A DNA stretch of 64,000 nucleotides from HXMU1420-13 sp965229525 (lineage in GTDB: Bacteria; Bacteroidota; Rhodothermia; Balneolales; Balneolaceae). The translations under genes and the position numbers were made by a program. The stretch lies in contig OZ245886.1 of NCBI GenBank assembly GCA_965229525.1, forward strand, positions 2,356,001-2,420,000. The letters run 5' to 3'. Below, piece by piece: positions 47,001 through 54,093 of this stretch. The number at the start of each line of letters is the position of its first letter. The first letter of the stretch is position 1. A model generated the notes under the pieces. It saw only the letters and a program-made list of their open reading frames with translations. It did no database searches and was not told where the DNA came from.

Positions 47001-48180
47001 TTTGAAGTTGACTATTTTTATCCCAAATCTCTTTCTCTTGAAGAACTTGTTTCGTTATGTCTAGAGCGATGGTATCCCAGGTAATTCTGCCATTTTCATC
47101 CTTTTCAGGACTGCCAATTGTTCGTATGTACTTAAGATCACCTTTGATGTCATGAATTCTGAAGGTGCACTCCCAATCGGTTAAATTCAACGCAGATTCT
47201 TGCAACGATTCCGCCACATATGGAACATCTTCTTCAACAACCTGCTTCCAAATCAGATCTACATTTTTAGAAGTTTCGTCATGATCAAGCCCATACAGTT
47301 CTTCAACTCCGGTACTTAAATAATTGATGCCGTCTGTTCCATCTGGGTTAATATAATATTGTACAACGAGTCCGGGGAGTTTTTCAGTAATTTTCTTGAA
47401 ATAATGAGCTTGCTCAAACGCTGCCTGTTCAGTTTCCACGAGCTGAGAAATATCAATATTTACGCCATGAACCTCGGTTACATCACCATTTTCATCAAAG
47501 AAAGGGGCCGCAGAGGCATAAATATGTTTAACCTTACCAGATTTAGTTTTAATTCTAAATCTTACATCAAATACATGTTCACCATCAAACGCTTTACCTA
47601 ATTCTCGATTTGCGAGCTCCATGTCTTCTTCGAAGACCAATTTTTGCCATCCTTCGAGATCTTCTTCCCATTCTTCACGCGTTAATTCATAAATATCCAG
47701 TAATTCATCATTCCAGATATTTGTATTTGTTGCAAGATTAAGTTTCCAAATTCCAAGTTTGCCCGTTTTTATGGCAAGTTCTCGCTGTTTGTTCGTGTAT
47801 TCAAGATTCTTTTTTAAGGAATGTTCAGAAGTTTTATCAATAACGAGACCAATACCATATTGTTCGCCATTTTCTTCGATTAAACTACCTTCAAAATCCA
47901 GGTAGAGTTTTTCTTCCAGACGGTTGATAATCTCCCAGTCAGTTTTAGGTATTGTTCCGTGCTCAAACAACGTTTTTACTAAATTTCGAACTGATTCTTT
48001 TTCTTCTTCTCTTAATACTTCAATCAGGTTTAAACCTTGTACTTTACCTTCAATCCCACGCATTAAGTGGTCAAATACTTCATTTGTGTAAAGCATATTT
48101 GCATCACGATCGATAACTAAACAACCTATAAAGCCGCTTTTGAGTATAAATTCACTGATATGCTTAGTGAAGTCCAACAA
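44044..48180 (-). CDS. Giant soluble PAS-repeat HisKA_2 histidine kinase
   Basis: The 1378-residue protein begins with two PAS domains (about 10-120 and 135-245). Six tandem PAS_3-type modules follow, in which the PDGTD/E motif recurs at residues 279, 410, 541, 672, 803 and 934, exactly 131 apart. A ninth PAS domain (about 1045-1160), HisKA_2 with His1181/His1182 (LQEIHHRVKNN) and a HATPase domain (NELFTNSIKHAF; DDGPGF) complete it. No membrane helix or receiver domain is present. Each module shares PG-hydrophobic-Y, YLS-x-G-x-E and a WD/WxxV ending before a connecting helix. The TTG at 48180 has AGGGAG six bases upstream. The C-terminal part is paralogous to the kinase at 26717-28507. Cognate regulator unknown. 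Confidence 0.92.
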   Translation of the reverse strand: MLDFTKHISEFILKSGFIGCLVIDRDANMLYTNEVFDHLMRGIEGKVQGLNLIEVLREEEKESVRNLVKTLFEHGTIPKTDWEIINRLEEKLYLDFEGSLIEENGEQYGIGLVIDKTSEHSLKKNLEYTNKQRELAIKTGKLGIWKLNLATNTNIWNDELLDIYELTREEWEEDLEGWQKLVFEEDMELANRELGKAFDGEHVFDVRFRIKTKSGKVKHIYASAAPFFDENGDVTEVHGVNIDISQLVETEQAAFEQAHYFKKITEKLPGLVVQYYINPDGTDGINYLSTGVEELYGLDHDETSKNVDLIWKQVVEEDVPYVAESLQESALNLTDWECTFRIHDIKGDLKYIRTIGSPEKDENGRITWDTIALDITKQVLQEKEIWDKNSQLQNFTDQLPGVALRYYLNPDGTDGLLFLSKGVEDIYEVNRDDALEDNSIMWDHIHPDDIELMKSSVAESAANLTRWEFQHRIVTESGKTKHLNSIGTPQKMEDGTIVWDTISMEITAQIENENAIRESQQMLDSLTNQIPGLVYIYQLKPDGTDAFLYLSKGIEDIFELQQIDALNDTSSIWACIHPDDLEELTLSIQKSAKELSQWNNVYRIITPSGKLKYVQGSGTPIKLTDGTIQWYSVGVDFTKEKQQELKILEKQKHLNVISDHFPGVVYTYIRKPDGTELLTYLSKGVESIHGIDIDAAYQDPNVMWNLVHPDDIPSFAVSIEESSTTMNEWENIFRVKVIDGSYHWFQGYGMPTQLDDGSILWTSITFDINDQMIARDEARFQKKQLESITDRIQGVVLKYQVHPDGTDSIPYISSRVEEYWGVDAETVTTDMKKAWARVVPEDVEPTRKSIEKSIASMSEWSQIMRFVSPTGAIKHMHGFGLPKLLDNGIVEYDTVMIDVTAQELALQEAREKERQLEILGDQIPGVVFVYFRNPDGTDGFSYFSDGFEELHGFDKSKALENPKILWDQVHPVDLPFFVSSMMESAANLSKLDFQYRIIRPDGEVRYLQGFGSPNKQDDGTIVWNAVNLDITDRKLAEVEANRSSAKLRAFIKSSPIAIYQIDPNGTVTDFWNSAAEQIYGWTRDEVLNNTMPTVANGNRDEFNEIIEDIRISHKPKQFQITRKNRYNEEIILEITAGPLFDENGKLTDLLIIANDITELQEYRKTLETALREKEILLQEIHHRVKNNLAIVSGLLELQALKDDNEHDMSLIIEARNRIHSIAMVHEQLYQDMDFSHINPKEYYQKLLKKLQANTTSVEREINYDLKFDLERININRAVPLGLLINELFTNSIKHAFTDGTGNLKLHFSQVGNQIRVYYEDDGPGFVIDEIKDKNTIGWQLIETLLMQLDSTYTMDTKGRFKLDFTFEETMHGSQSHYA

Positions 48181-48186
48181 GTAGAT

Positions 48187-48192
48187 CTCCCT
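48187..48192 (-). promoter_or_regulatory. Ribosome binding site deciding a TTG start
   Basis: AGGGAG on the minus strand lies six bases before TTG at 48180, which supports the TTG start of the giant kinase; the next codon is also TTG. Confidence 0.65.
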
Positions 48193-48353
48193 GTTTTTAC
48201 GTTATTCCCTTATTTATACAAAGCCTCTAAGTATGCTTTCATCATTATCGCTTCTTACACCTAATAAAACAAGTAAATATTTATTCAATGAATTCTTTGA
48301 TTCAATCGTACAATATGCTAGACTAAAACAATTTTTAAGCAAATTTTTTAAGG

Positions 48354-49658
48354 TTGGATACAGATTTGTCGGAATCAACAAAACAGTTAAAGCCAAAAGG
48401 GTTGTTTTCATGGGCTATGTATGATTGGGCCAACAGTGCTTTCTTTGTAATGATCCAAACTTTCATTTTCGCTGCTTATTTCACATCATCTATCGCAGAA
48501 AATGAAACACTTGGAACGGCACAGTGGGGATTTACAATTGGATTGGCAGGTTTTGTAATTGCTATACTAGCACCCATTTTAGGCTCTATTGCTGATGTGG
48601 GCGGCCCGAGAAAACCCTGGATTTATTTTTTCGCTGGTATTTCAATAATTAGTACGTCATTGCTTTGGTATGCCGAACCAAGTATAGACTTTTTAATGTA
48701 TTCGTTGGTCTTAGCCTTTTTTGGCACAGTTGGAGCTGAACTCTCTCTGATATTTTACAATGCCATGTTACCAGATTTGGCTCCACCGGATAAAATTGGT
48801 CGCTGGAGCGGTTGGGGCTGGGGATTGGGTTTTGCCGGTGGAATAGTTTGTCTAGTAGTAGGCTACTTTGTACTCTTTTTAAATGGAGCAAATCTATTTG
48901 GATTAGATGAGCAAATGGCTCAACATACCAGAAGTACCTTTTTATTTACTGGAATTTGGTATGCCATATTCACTTTGCCACTTATAGTTAAAACTTCGGA
49001 TGTTCCTTCCAGAAAAAAGAAAATGGATGTGGCGGTAAAAGATGGCTTTGCTACACTTTGGCAAGGATTAAAAATGCTGAAGAAAGAAAAAAATATCTTT
49101 AAATTTCTCATTGCACGTCTCTTTTATAATGATGCCCTTGTAACCATTTTTGCAATGGGTGGAGTTTATGCTGCAGGTTCTTTTGGTTTTACTACCGCAG
49201 ACATTTTTTATTTTGGAATAGCATTAAATCTAACGGCAGGACTTGGGTCATACGGGTTTGCTTGGTTGGACGATAAATCAGGTAGTAAAAAAACTATTTT
49301 GATTTCACTGGTTGGATTAATCGTCCCGGTAATCGCGGTAATTTTTGTGAAATCTGTTGTATGGTTTTGGGTGTGGGGGTTATTGCTAGGCGTTTTTGTG
49401 GGACCAGTACAAGCAGCTAGCCGAACATTAATGGGAAGAATGGCTCCTGAAAATAATCGAAATCAAATGTATGGATTGTTCGCTCTTTCGGGTAAAGTAA
49501 CATCATTTGCAGGTCCAATGTTGGTTGGCTGGATTACCCTTTTAATGGACAATCAACGATGGGGAATGGGAGTAATTCTTGTAATGCTTGTAATCGGACT
49601 TGTGCTTATGTTTGGAGTTAACGAAGTATCAGCGAAAAAACATGAGCTTGCCAATTAA
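48354..49658 (+). CDS. MFS transporter, UMF1/Atg22-like family
   Basis: The 434-residue integral membrane protein has about 12 hydrophobic helices and the N-terminal SWAMYDWANSAFF motif diagnostic of the UMF1 (Atg22-like) branch of major facilitators, plus the GSIADVGGPRKPWI loop between helices 2 and 3. Relatives are thought to export amino acids or similar small molecules, but specificity is unknown. The start is non-ATG: TTG at 48354, or TTG at 48366 with AAGG upstream; the conserved part begins after both. The next gene overlaps its end by 17 bases. Confidence 0.88.
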   Translation: MDTDLSESTKQLKPKGLFSWAMYDWANSAFFVMIQTFIFAAYFTSSIAENETLGTAQWGFTIGLAGFVIAILAPILGSIADVGGPRKPWIYFFAGISIISTSLLWYAEPSIDFLMYSLVLAFFGTVGAELSLIFYNAMLPDLAPPDKIGRWSGWGWGLGFAGGIVCLVVGYFVLFLNGANLFGLDEQMAQHTRSTFLFTGIWYAIFTLPLIVKTSDVPSRKKKMDVAVKDGFATLWQGLKMLKKEKNIFKFLIARLFYNDALVTIFAMGGVYAAGSFGFTTADIFYFGIALNLTAGLGSYGFAWLDDKSGSKKTILISLVGLIVPVIAVIFVKSVVWFWVWGLLLGVFVGPVQAASRTLMGRMAPENNRNQMYGLFALSGKVTSFAGPMLVGWITLLMDNQRWGMGVILVMLVIGLVLMFGVNEVSAKKHELAN

Positions 49659-50148
49659 TAAAGACGCAAGTCAATTACCTTCGACCAGAATTAACGAGAA
49701 TGCCATTAAAGCCTGGAAATTAACAGGTTTTTTATGGGGCTGGATATTGTATGTCGTTCCCGGGTTTTTATATCTCATTTATACTTTTGAAAATAATATC
49801 AGTTGGTTGCTTCCAGTAATTTCAGCTCCAATTACTTTCATTTTGCATTTGTTGATAGCGTTCATTTTTCCAAAAATTAGATGGAAAAGATGGAGGTACG
49901 AAGTAACCGAAAAAGGTGTTGATCTACAAAGAGGAATCATAATCACTAAGAGAACAATTATTCCCATCAACCGAGTTCAACATGTTGATACTAAACAAGG
50001 CCCTATCTACAGAAAATATGGGTTGTCGTCAATCAGTTTATCAACCGCAGCAACAACGCATGAAATACCTGCACTCGACGATGAAACAGCGAATTCATTA
50101 CGAACAATGATTTCTGAACTAGTCAGGAAAGTGAAAGAAGATGTTTGA
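49642..50148 (+). CDS. Bacterial PH-domain (bPH2, YdbS-like) membrane protein
   Basis: The 168-residue protein starts at the ATG at 49642 (MSLPINKDASQ), overlapping the UMF1 stop by 17 bases; the earlier in-frame start at 49600 would lie deep in that gene. Two membrane helices (about 30-75) precede one bPH2 domain (about 80-160; EKGVDLQRGIIITKRTIIPI, then RVQHVDTKQGPIYRKYGL). It overlaps the next gene, a larger bPH2 protein, by eight bases. The same pair occurs as YdbS/YdbT in Bacillus, where it protects against a bacteriocin-type antibiotic; the role here is unknown. Confidence 0.87.
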   Translation: MSLPINKDASQLPSTRINENAIKAWKLTGFLWGWILYVVPGFLYLIYTFENNISWLLPVISAPITFILHLLIAFIFPKIRWKRWRYEVTEKGVDLQRGIIITKRTIIPINRVQHVDTKQGPIYRKYGLSSISLSTAATTHEIPALDDETANSLRTMISELVRKVKEDV

Positions 50149-51565
50149 GTTTAGACGCCAGCATCCGGTTGCCGCTGTTTCTCAATTATTTGAAGGGCTG
50201 AAACAAAATATCATCCCAGTTTTAATTTTTTTATTTGCCGGATCGAGGAATTCAAGCGACTATTTCTGGATCATTATTATTGTTGGCTTATTGCTTAGTT
50301 TTGTACTTGGAATTGTTAGTTGGTATCGATTTAAGTTTCGTGTTTACGAGGATGAGCTGCAAATCGATAAAGGGGTATTTGTTCGAAAGAAACTCTATTT
50401 AAAGAAAGATCGAATCCAGGTAATCGATATTACAGAAGGGATTATCCAACGGATTTTTGGGCTTGTTCAGGTTGAAATTAAGACGGCAGGTGGAGGAACT
50501 GAAAAAGCAATCATTAGAGCTTTAACCAAAGATGAAGCAACCGACTTAAGATCAATTTTACGAGCTCATGAAACAGTCGCTGTAGATTATGATTCAGTAG
50601 AATTGGATTCGATTCCGGAAAATGTCATCGAATGGAGATTATCCAATCGTGATTTATTTTTTGCGGCACTTACATCTGGAAATTTTGGATTAATTGCTTC
50701 GATTTTAGGGGTAGTTTCGGGGCAAATTGACCAATTTATCACTGATGAAAATTTAGACTATATCGCATCTATATTGCCGGGATATAGTCAACTTTCTACA
50801 ATCTTATGGGGTGTAGCAATTATTCTTCTCATCTCATATGTGTTGTCTTTTCTTGGAGTAATTCTTCGATACAGTGACTTTAAAATCGAGAAGAAAGAAA
50901 ATGAATTGCTAATTACAAGTGGACTTTTAGAGCGGAAACATACAACCGTTCCGTTTAACAGAATTCAAGCGTTTCGATTTGTGGAAGGTATACTGAGACA
51001 ACCTTTTGGTTATGGAATGCTGTTTGTTGAAAGTGCCGGTTTTGAGTTAAAAGAAAATGATAAATCCATTGTGCTTTTGCCTTTTGCTAGAAAGGATTTT
51101 CTTCGACCATTTCTTGATGAATTTGTGGGAAATGTAGAGCACCCTGAAGAGCAAATCATTCCACCTAAAAGATCACTGCTTCGATACATACGTCGACCAA
51201 ATTATTTACTCATAATCGCAATTCCACTTGCATGGTTATTTTGGGATTATGCATGGTTATTGTTCTTTTTGATGATACCTTTTTCTTTATTTGGGTGGTT
51301 AGAATATCGCGATGCGGAAATTAAAGTCGGATCTAGAATGATTCAGTTACAATATCGGGTACTTGCAAAAACGACTGCTTTAGTTCGTCATAAGCGAACA
51401 CAAGTTAGTGAAGTAAGTGTCAATCCATTTCAAAAGAGGAAAAGACTTGCAAACATTCATGTAACCACTGCCTCAGGAGCGCAAGGCAGAACATTTTCCG
51501 TATCTGATCTTGATTATAGTGATGCTGAAAATATTTTAAAGTGGACACTCCCAAAACCTGAATAA
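50141..51565 (+). CDS. Triple bPH2-domain membrane protein (YdbT-like)
   Basis: The 474-residue protein alternates membrane helix pairs (about 20-65, 165-235, 345-385) with three bPH2 domains (about 65-150, 245-325, 385-470; for example KLYLKKDRIQVIDITEGIIQ, TTVPFNRIQAFRFVEGILRQ). It is translationally coupled to the smaller bPH2 gene by an 8-base overlap. Its stop is followed at once by the ArsN2-like gene, without a gap. Confidence 0.88.
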   Translation: MFEFRRQHPVAAVSQLFEGLKQNIIPVLIFLFAGSRNSSDYFWIIIIVGLLLSFVLGIVSWYRFKFRVYEDELQIDKGVFVRKKLYLKKDRIQVIDITEGIIQRIFGLVQVEIKTAGGGTEKAIIRALTKDEATDLRSILRAHETVAVDYDSVELDSIPENVIEWRLSNRDLFFAALTSGNFGLIASILGVVSGQIDQFITDENLDYIASILPGYSQLSTILWGVAIILLISYVLSFLGVILRYSDFKIEKKENELLITSGLLERKHTTVPFNRIQAFRFVEGILRQPFGYGMLFVESAGFELKENDKSIVLLPFARKDFLRPFLDEFVGNVEHPEEQIIPPKRSLLRYIRRPNYLLIIAIPLAWLFWDYAWLLFFLMIPFSLFGWLEYRDAEIKVGSRMIQLQYRVLAKTTALVRHKRTQVSEVSVNPFQKRKRLANIHVTTASGAQGRTFSVSDLDYSDAENILKWTLPKPE

Positions 51566-51994
51566 ATGGTTATTCAAGAAATAGAATCTAATAACCGGAA
51601 GCAAGCAACAGGATTGCTAGAGACTTTTAAATTACCAACAGATGACTTGAATTCCTCAGTGGTTACTCTCTTTGGAGCATTCGAAAACGATGAACTATGT
51701 GGTTGTATAGGATTTGAACAATTTGGTGTTTTAGGATTATTACGATCCCTTGCGGTTGATAAAAGGCATCAGGGCAAGGGGATTGGAATATCATTGGTAC
51801 GTTTTTTAGAGGAGCATCTCGCAAAAAAGGGAGTACACCAATTATTTTTGTTAACCGAAACTGCTGAAGTTTTTTTCAAAAATAGAGAGTATCAAAGTAT
51901 GGATAGACTAGAAGCTCCGGAGGCACTTAAAGCAAGTGCCGAATTCTCAAATTTATGTCCTGACTCAGCTCTTTTGTTGATGAAAAAACTATAA
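51566..51994 (+). CDS. arsN2: ArsN2-like GNAT acetyltransferase
   Basis: The 142-residue protein is a single GNAT domain. The acetyl-CoA binding motif A is clear (LRSLAVDKRHQGKGIGISLV, with RxxGxG as QGKGIG). The TETAEVFFKNREYQSMDR segment is typical of ArsN2-type arsenic-resistance acetyltransferases. Its position directly before arsR supports this, although it is adjacent to and probably co-transcribed with the bPH2 genes, outside the ArsR operators. The ATG follows the previous stop directly. Confidence 0.78.
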   Translation: MVIQEIESNNRKQATGLLETFKLPTDDLNSSVVTLFGAFENDELCGCIGFEQFGVLGLLRSLAVDKRHQGKGIGISLVRFLEEHLAKKGVHQLFLLTETAEVFFKNREYQSMDRLEAPEALKASAEFSNLCPDSALLLMKKL

Positions 51995-52014
51995 ATTTTT
52001 ATTTTAAAATATTT

Positions 52015-52030
52015 ATCGTAATATTACGAT
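52015..52030. promoter_or_regulatory. ArsR operator 1 (perfect 16-bp palindrome)
   Basis: ATCGTAATATTACGAT is its own reverse complement and directly abuts the arsR ATG at 52031. A two-mismatch copy precedes the DUF6428 gene. Sites of this ATCG-N8-CGAT form fit ArsR/SmtB-family dimers. Confidence 0.82.
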
Positions 52031-52357
52031 ATGGGTAAGTCGAAAACTTCTTCTTTTACATCAACTCAGAATAGATTAGCAAATACCGCTAAAGCTTTGG
52101 GTCATCCTGCCAGAATAGCAATTCTTCAATATTTAGCTTCGAAGAAAAGTTGTGTGTGTGGCGACATTGTTGACGAGTTGCCACTTTCTCAATCTACGGT
52201 TTCTCAACATTTAAAAGCCCTTAAAGGAGCAGGATTGATAAAAGGTGATGTGGAAGGCGCCAGTGTTTGTTATTGTATTGATTTGGATGCCTGGAAGGAG
52301 CTTACACTTCAATTACAGGCATTTTTGCAAACGCCGGCAGATAAATCCTGCTGCTAA
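52031..52357 (+). CDS. arsR: ArsR-family arsenic-responsive repressor
   Basis: The 108-residue protein is one ArsR-type winged helix: LGHPARIAILQYL, then CVCGDIVDELPLSQSTVSQHLKALKGAGLI. Cysteines Cys41 and Cys43 (CVC at the start of the DNA-binding helix region) are the usual As(III) sensor pair; additional pairs Cys80/Cys82 and Cys107/Cys108 (terminal CC) could contribute. A perfect 16-bp palindrome touches its start codon, indicating autorepression. Co-oriented with the DUF6428 and arsC genes. Confidence 0.93.
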   Translation: MGKSKTSSFTSTQNRLANTAKALGHPARIAILQYLASKKSCVCGDIVDELPLSQSTVSQHLKALKGAGLIKGDVEGASVCYCIDLDAWKELTLQLQAFLQTPADKSCC

Positions 52358-52374
52358 AAATTTTTAATCTATTA

Positions 52375-52390
52375 ATCGCAATATAACGAT
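52375..52390. promoter_or_regulatory. ArsR operator 2 (imperfect copy)
   Basis: ATCGCAATATAACGAT differs from operator 1 at two positions and ends one base before the ATG at 52392, so the DUF6428-arsC unit probably has its own ArsR-controlled promoter. Confidence 0.75.
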
Positions 52391-52391
52391 A

Positions 52392-52823
52392 ATGAAAACA
52401 TCAGAATTACTAAATAGCATCAATGAAACCAATCGAGCACTCATCTTTAAGTTCCCCGATGGAGAATTAATTGAGGGGGATCTACACATTACAGAAGTTA
52501 AAAATGTCCATGTTGATTCAACCGATTGTGGTGGATTTAAACATTCGTTTCAAGAAACAATAATTCAGCTTTGGCTGGATGAAGAATCAACTAAGACAGA
52601 AAACTGGACTACCGACAAAGCTACCAAAATTTTAAATATTGTAGGTAAACAAAGAGATTACTTGCTCGATTCTGAAGTTTTTATTGAATTTGGGGATTCG
52701 AAACACATTACATCTAAATATGCCATCGAAATCGTGGAAAATGACAATACAATGACGATTCAACTCGCCAATGTTTATCCACAATGTAAACCAAGAACAT
52801 TAATGAAAAATGCGTGTTGCTGA
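52392..52823 (+). CDS. DUF6428 arsenic-cluster protein
   Basis: The 143-residue protein resembles the DUF6428 family found between arsR and arsC in Bacteroidota arsenic clusters (MKTSELL start, FPDGELIEGDLHITEV, then VDSTDCGG). Cysteines are Cys46, Cys132 and a terminal Cys142-Cys143, which could bind trivalent arsenic. The biochemical function is unknown. An ArsR operator copy lies immediately upstream, and arsC begins 40 bases after the stop. Confidence 0.82.
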   Translation: MKTSELLNSINETNRALIFKFPDGELIEGDLHITEVKNVHVDSTDCGGFKHSFQETIIQLWLDEESTKTENWTTDKATKILNIVGKQRDYLLDSEVFIEFGDSKHITSKYAIEIVENDNTMTIQLANVYPQCKPRTLMKNACC

Positions 52824-52863
52824 TAATATCTGCATAACATCAACTGTGTATTATCTGGAAAAA

Positions 52864-53277
52864 ATGAAAATATTAGTTCTTTGTACTGGAAATAGTTGTA
52901 GAAGCCAAATGATGCATGGGTGGTTAAATACCTATGGTGGAAAAGATGTTGAAATTAGAAGTGCAGGCGTTGAAACACATGGGGTAAACCCAACTGCAAT
53001 TAAAGTGATGGCAGAAGCAGATGTAGATATTTCCAATCATACTTCAAATCACATTGATGAATACATGGATCAGGAGTTTGATGCTATTATTACTGTATGT
53101 GATCATGCGAGGGAAAGTTGCCCGGTATTCCCATCATCAGCTGAACAAGTGCATCACAATTTTACTGATCCTGCAAAAGCCACTGGTTCGAAAGAGGAGA
53201 TTCTGGATGATTTTCGCAAAGTTAGGGATGAGATAAAAGATTTTGCAAAGCAGTTTCTACGTAACAGGATTAATTGA
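52864..53277 (+). CDS. arsC: Arsenate reductase, low-molecular-weight phosphatase type
   Basis: The 137-residue protein starts at the ATG at 52864 (MKILVLCTGNSCRSQM); an upstream in-frame start at 52810 would add 18 unrelated residues and overlap the DUF6428 gene. The P-loop is Cys7-TGNS-Cys12-Arg13, and the redox pair Cys79/Cys86 (VCDHARESCP) has the seven-residue spacing of the thioredoxin-coupled pI258 ArsC. The Asp of the FTDPAKATG motif is present. It reduces As(V) to As(III), which needs an efflux route not found in this window. Confidence 0.93.
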   Translation: MKILVLCTGNSCRSQMMHGWLNTYGGKDVEIRSAGVETHGVNPTAIKVMAEADVDISNHTSNHIDEYMDQEFDAIITVCDHARESCPVFPSSAEQVHHNFTDPAKATGSKEEILDDFRKVRDEIKDFAKQFLRNRIN

Positions 53278-53358
53278 CCTAAAGCTATTCTTAGAAAGAT
53301 TAAGTATTTCTCACATTGAGAAGTAATAATTTTGGTCTGTTTCACTTATTTTGAAGCA

Positions 53359-54093
53359 ATGGAGCCAAAAACGGTAATTGCTGAAGCCTTTAAACAACCC
53401 ATTAAAGATGGGATGGCAAGGATTCTATTAAAGCTCCAAACCATTGAGTGTGAAGTCGAAAATAGTGCACCAGATTTTATAACTGTTGAAGAAGACGAAG
53501 TCGTATTACTTATTCAACCTTCACAAGATGTTGATGTTTCTATTTCTAAGCTTGAACAATCCTTCCCGGTTGAGTTTACACGATATCTGCCAGATGGAAA
53601 TGGCTCAATATTTAAACTAGAACAAGAATCTATCTGGTTTGACATTGAAATAGATCAGGTTAAAGACATTTGGATTGCAGATTTAAGTTTTAGACTTGAG
53701 AGTAAACATGGGCGATATCTTGCATATTATATCACCAGTTTAAACCATCAATTGGAGTGGTTGCAGCCTGAATTAAGAACTGGCGAAATCAAGAGTATGA
53801 GTATTTCGTCGAAGAAATTTAAACCTCCCAAAATTTCCGGGAAAGAGTCATTTTCAGCTACAGAAGTAATTCGGTGTGCAGATATGATTGGTCGTTCTGT
53901 TCGAAAAATTGATCTACGAACCGGTGGCGCCTATGTTAAATTTAATACCGATAAAGGGCGATTGGAGCCACTCATTATCGGAATTGGCGAGAAATTAGGT
54001 TATATCATAGAACCACTAGATAAAGACATTATACTTTCGATGGATACAGAAGGTAAAAGTGTCAGCCATGCAATTTATTTGAAGCGAATCTAA
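53359..54093 (+). CDS. Protein of unknown function
   Basis: I do not recognise this 244-residue protein. From the ATG at 53359 (MEPKTVIAEAFKQP) it has no signal peptide or membrane segment. Three similar-looking alpha/beta stretches can be guessed (about 1-90, 95-170, 175-244), with charged, mixed secondary structure and a Lys/Ser-rich middle (KSMSISSKKFKPPKISGKES). A TTG at 53332 is a possible earlier start. Its stop overlaps the convergent propeller gene by four bases. Confidence 0.65.
   Translation: MEPKTVIAEAFKQPIKDGMARILLKLQTIECEVENSAPDFITVEEDEVVLLIQPSQDVDVSISKLEQSFPVEFTRYLPDGNGSIFKLEQESIWFDIEIDQVKDIWIADLSFRLESKHGRYLAYYITSLNHQLEWLQPELRTGEIKSMSISSKKFKPPKISGKESFSATEVIRCADMIGRSVRKIDLRTGGAYVKFNTDKGRLEPLIIGIGEKLGYIIEPLDKDIILSMDTEGKSVSHAIYLKRI

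Noticed and set aside
45037..47397. Assembly artefact as cause of the 131-residue repeats
   Set aside because: The modules differ strongly in sequence, so they cannot be a collapsed or duplicated read artefact.
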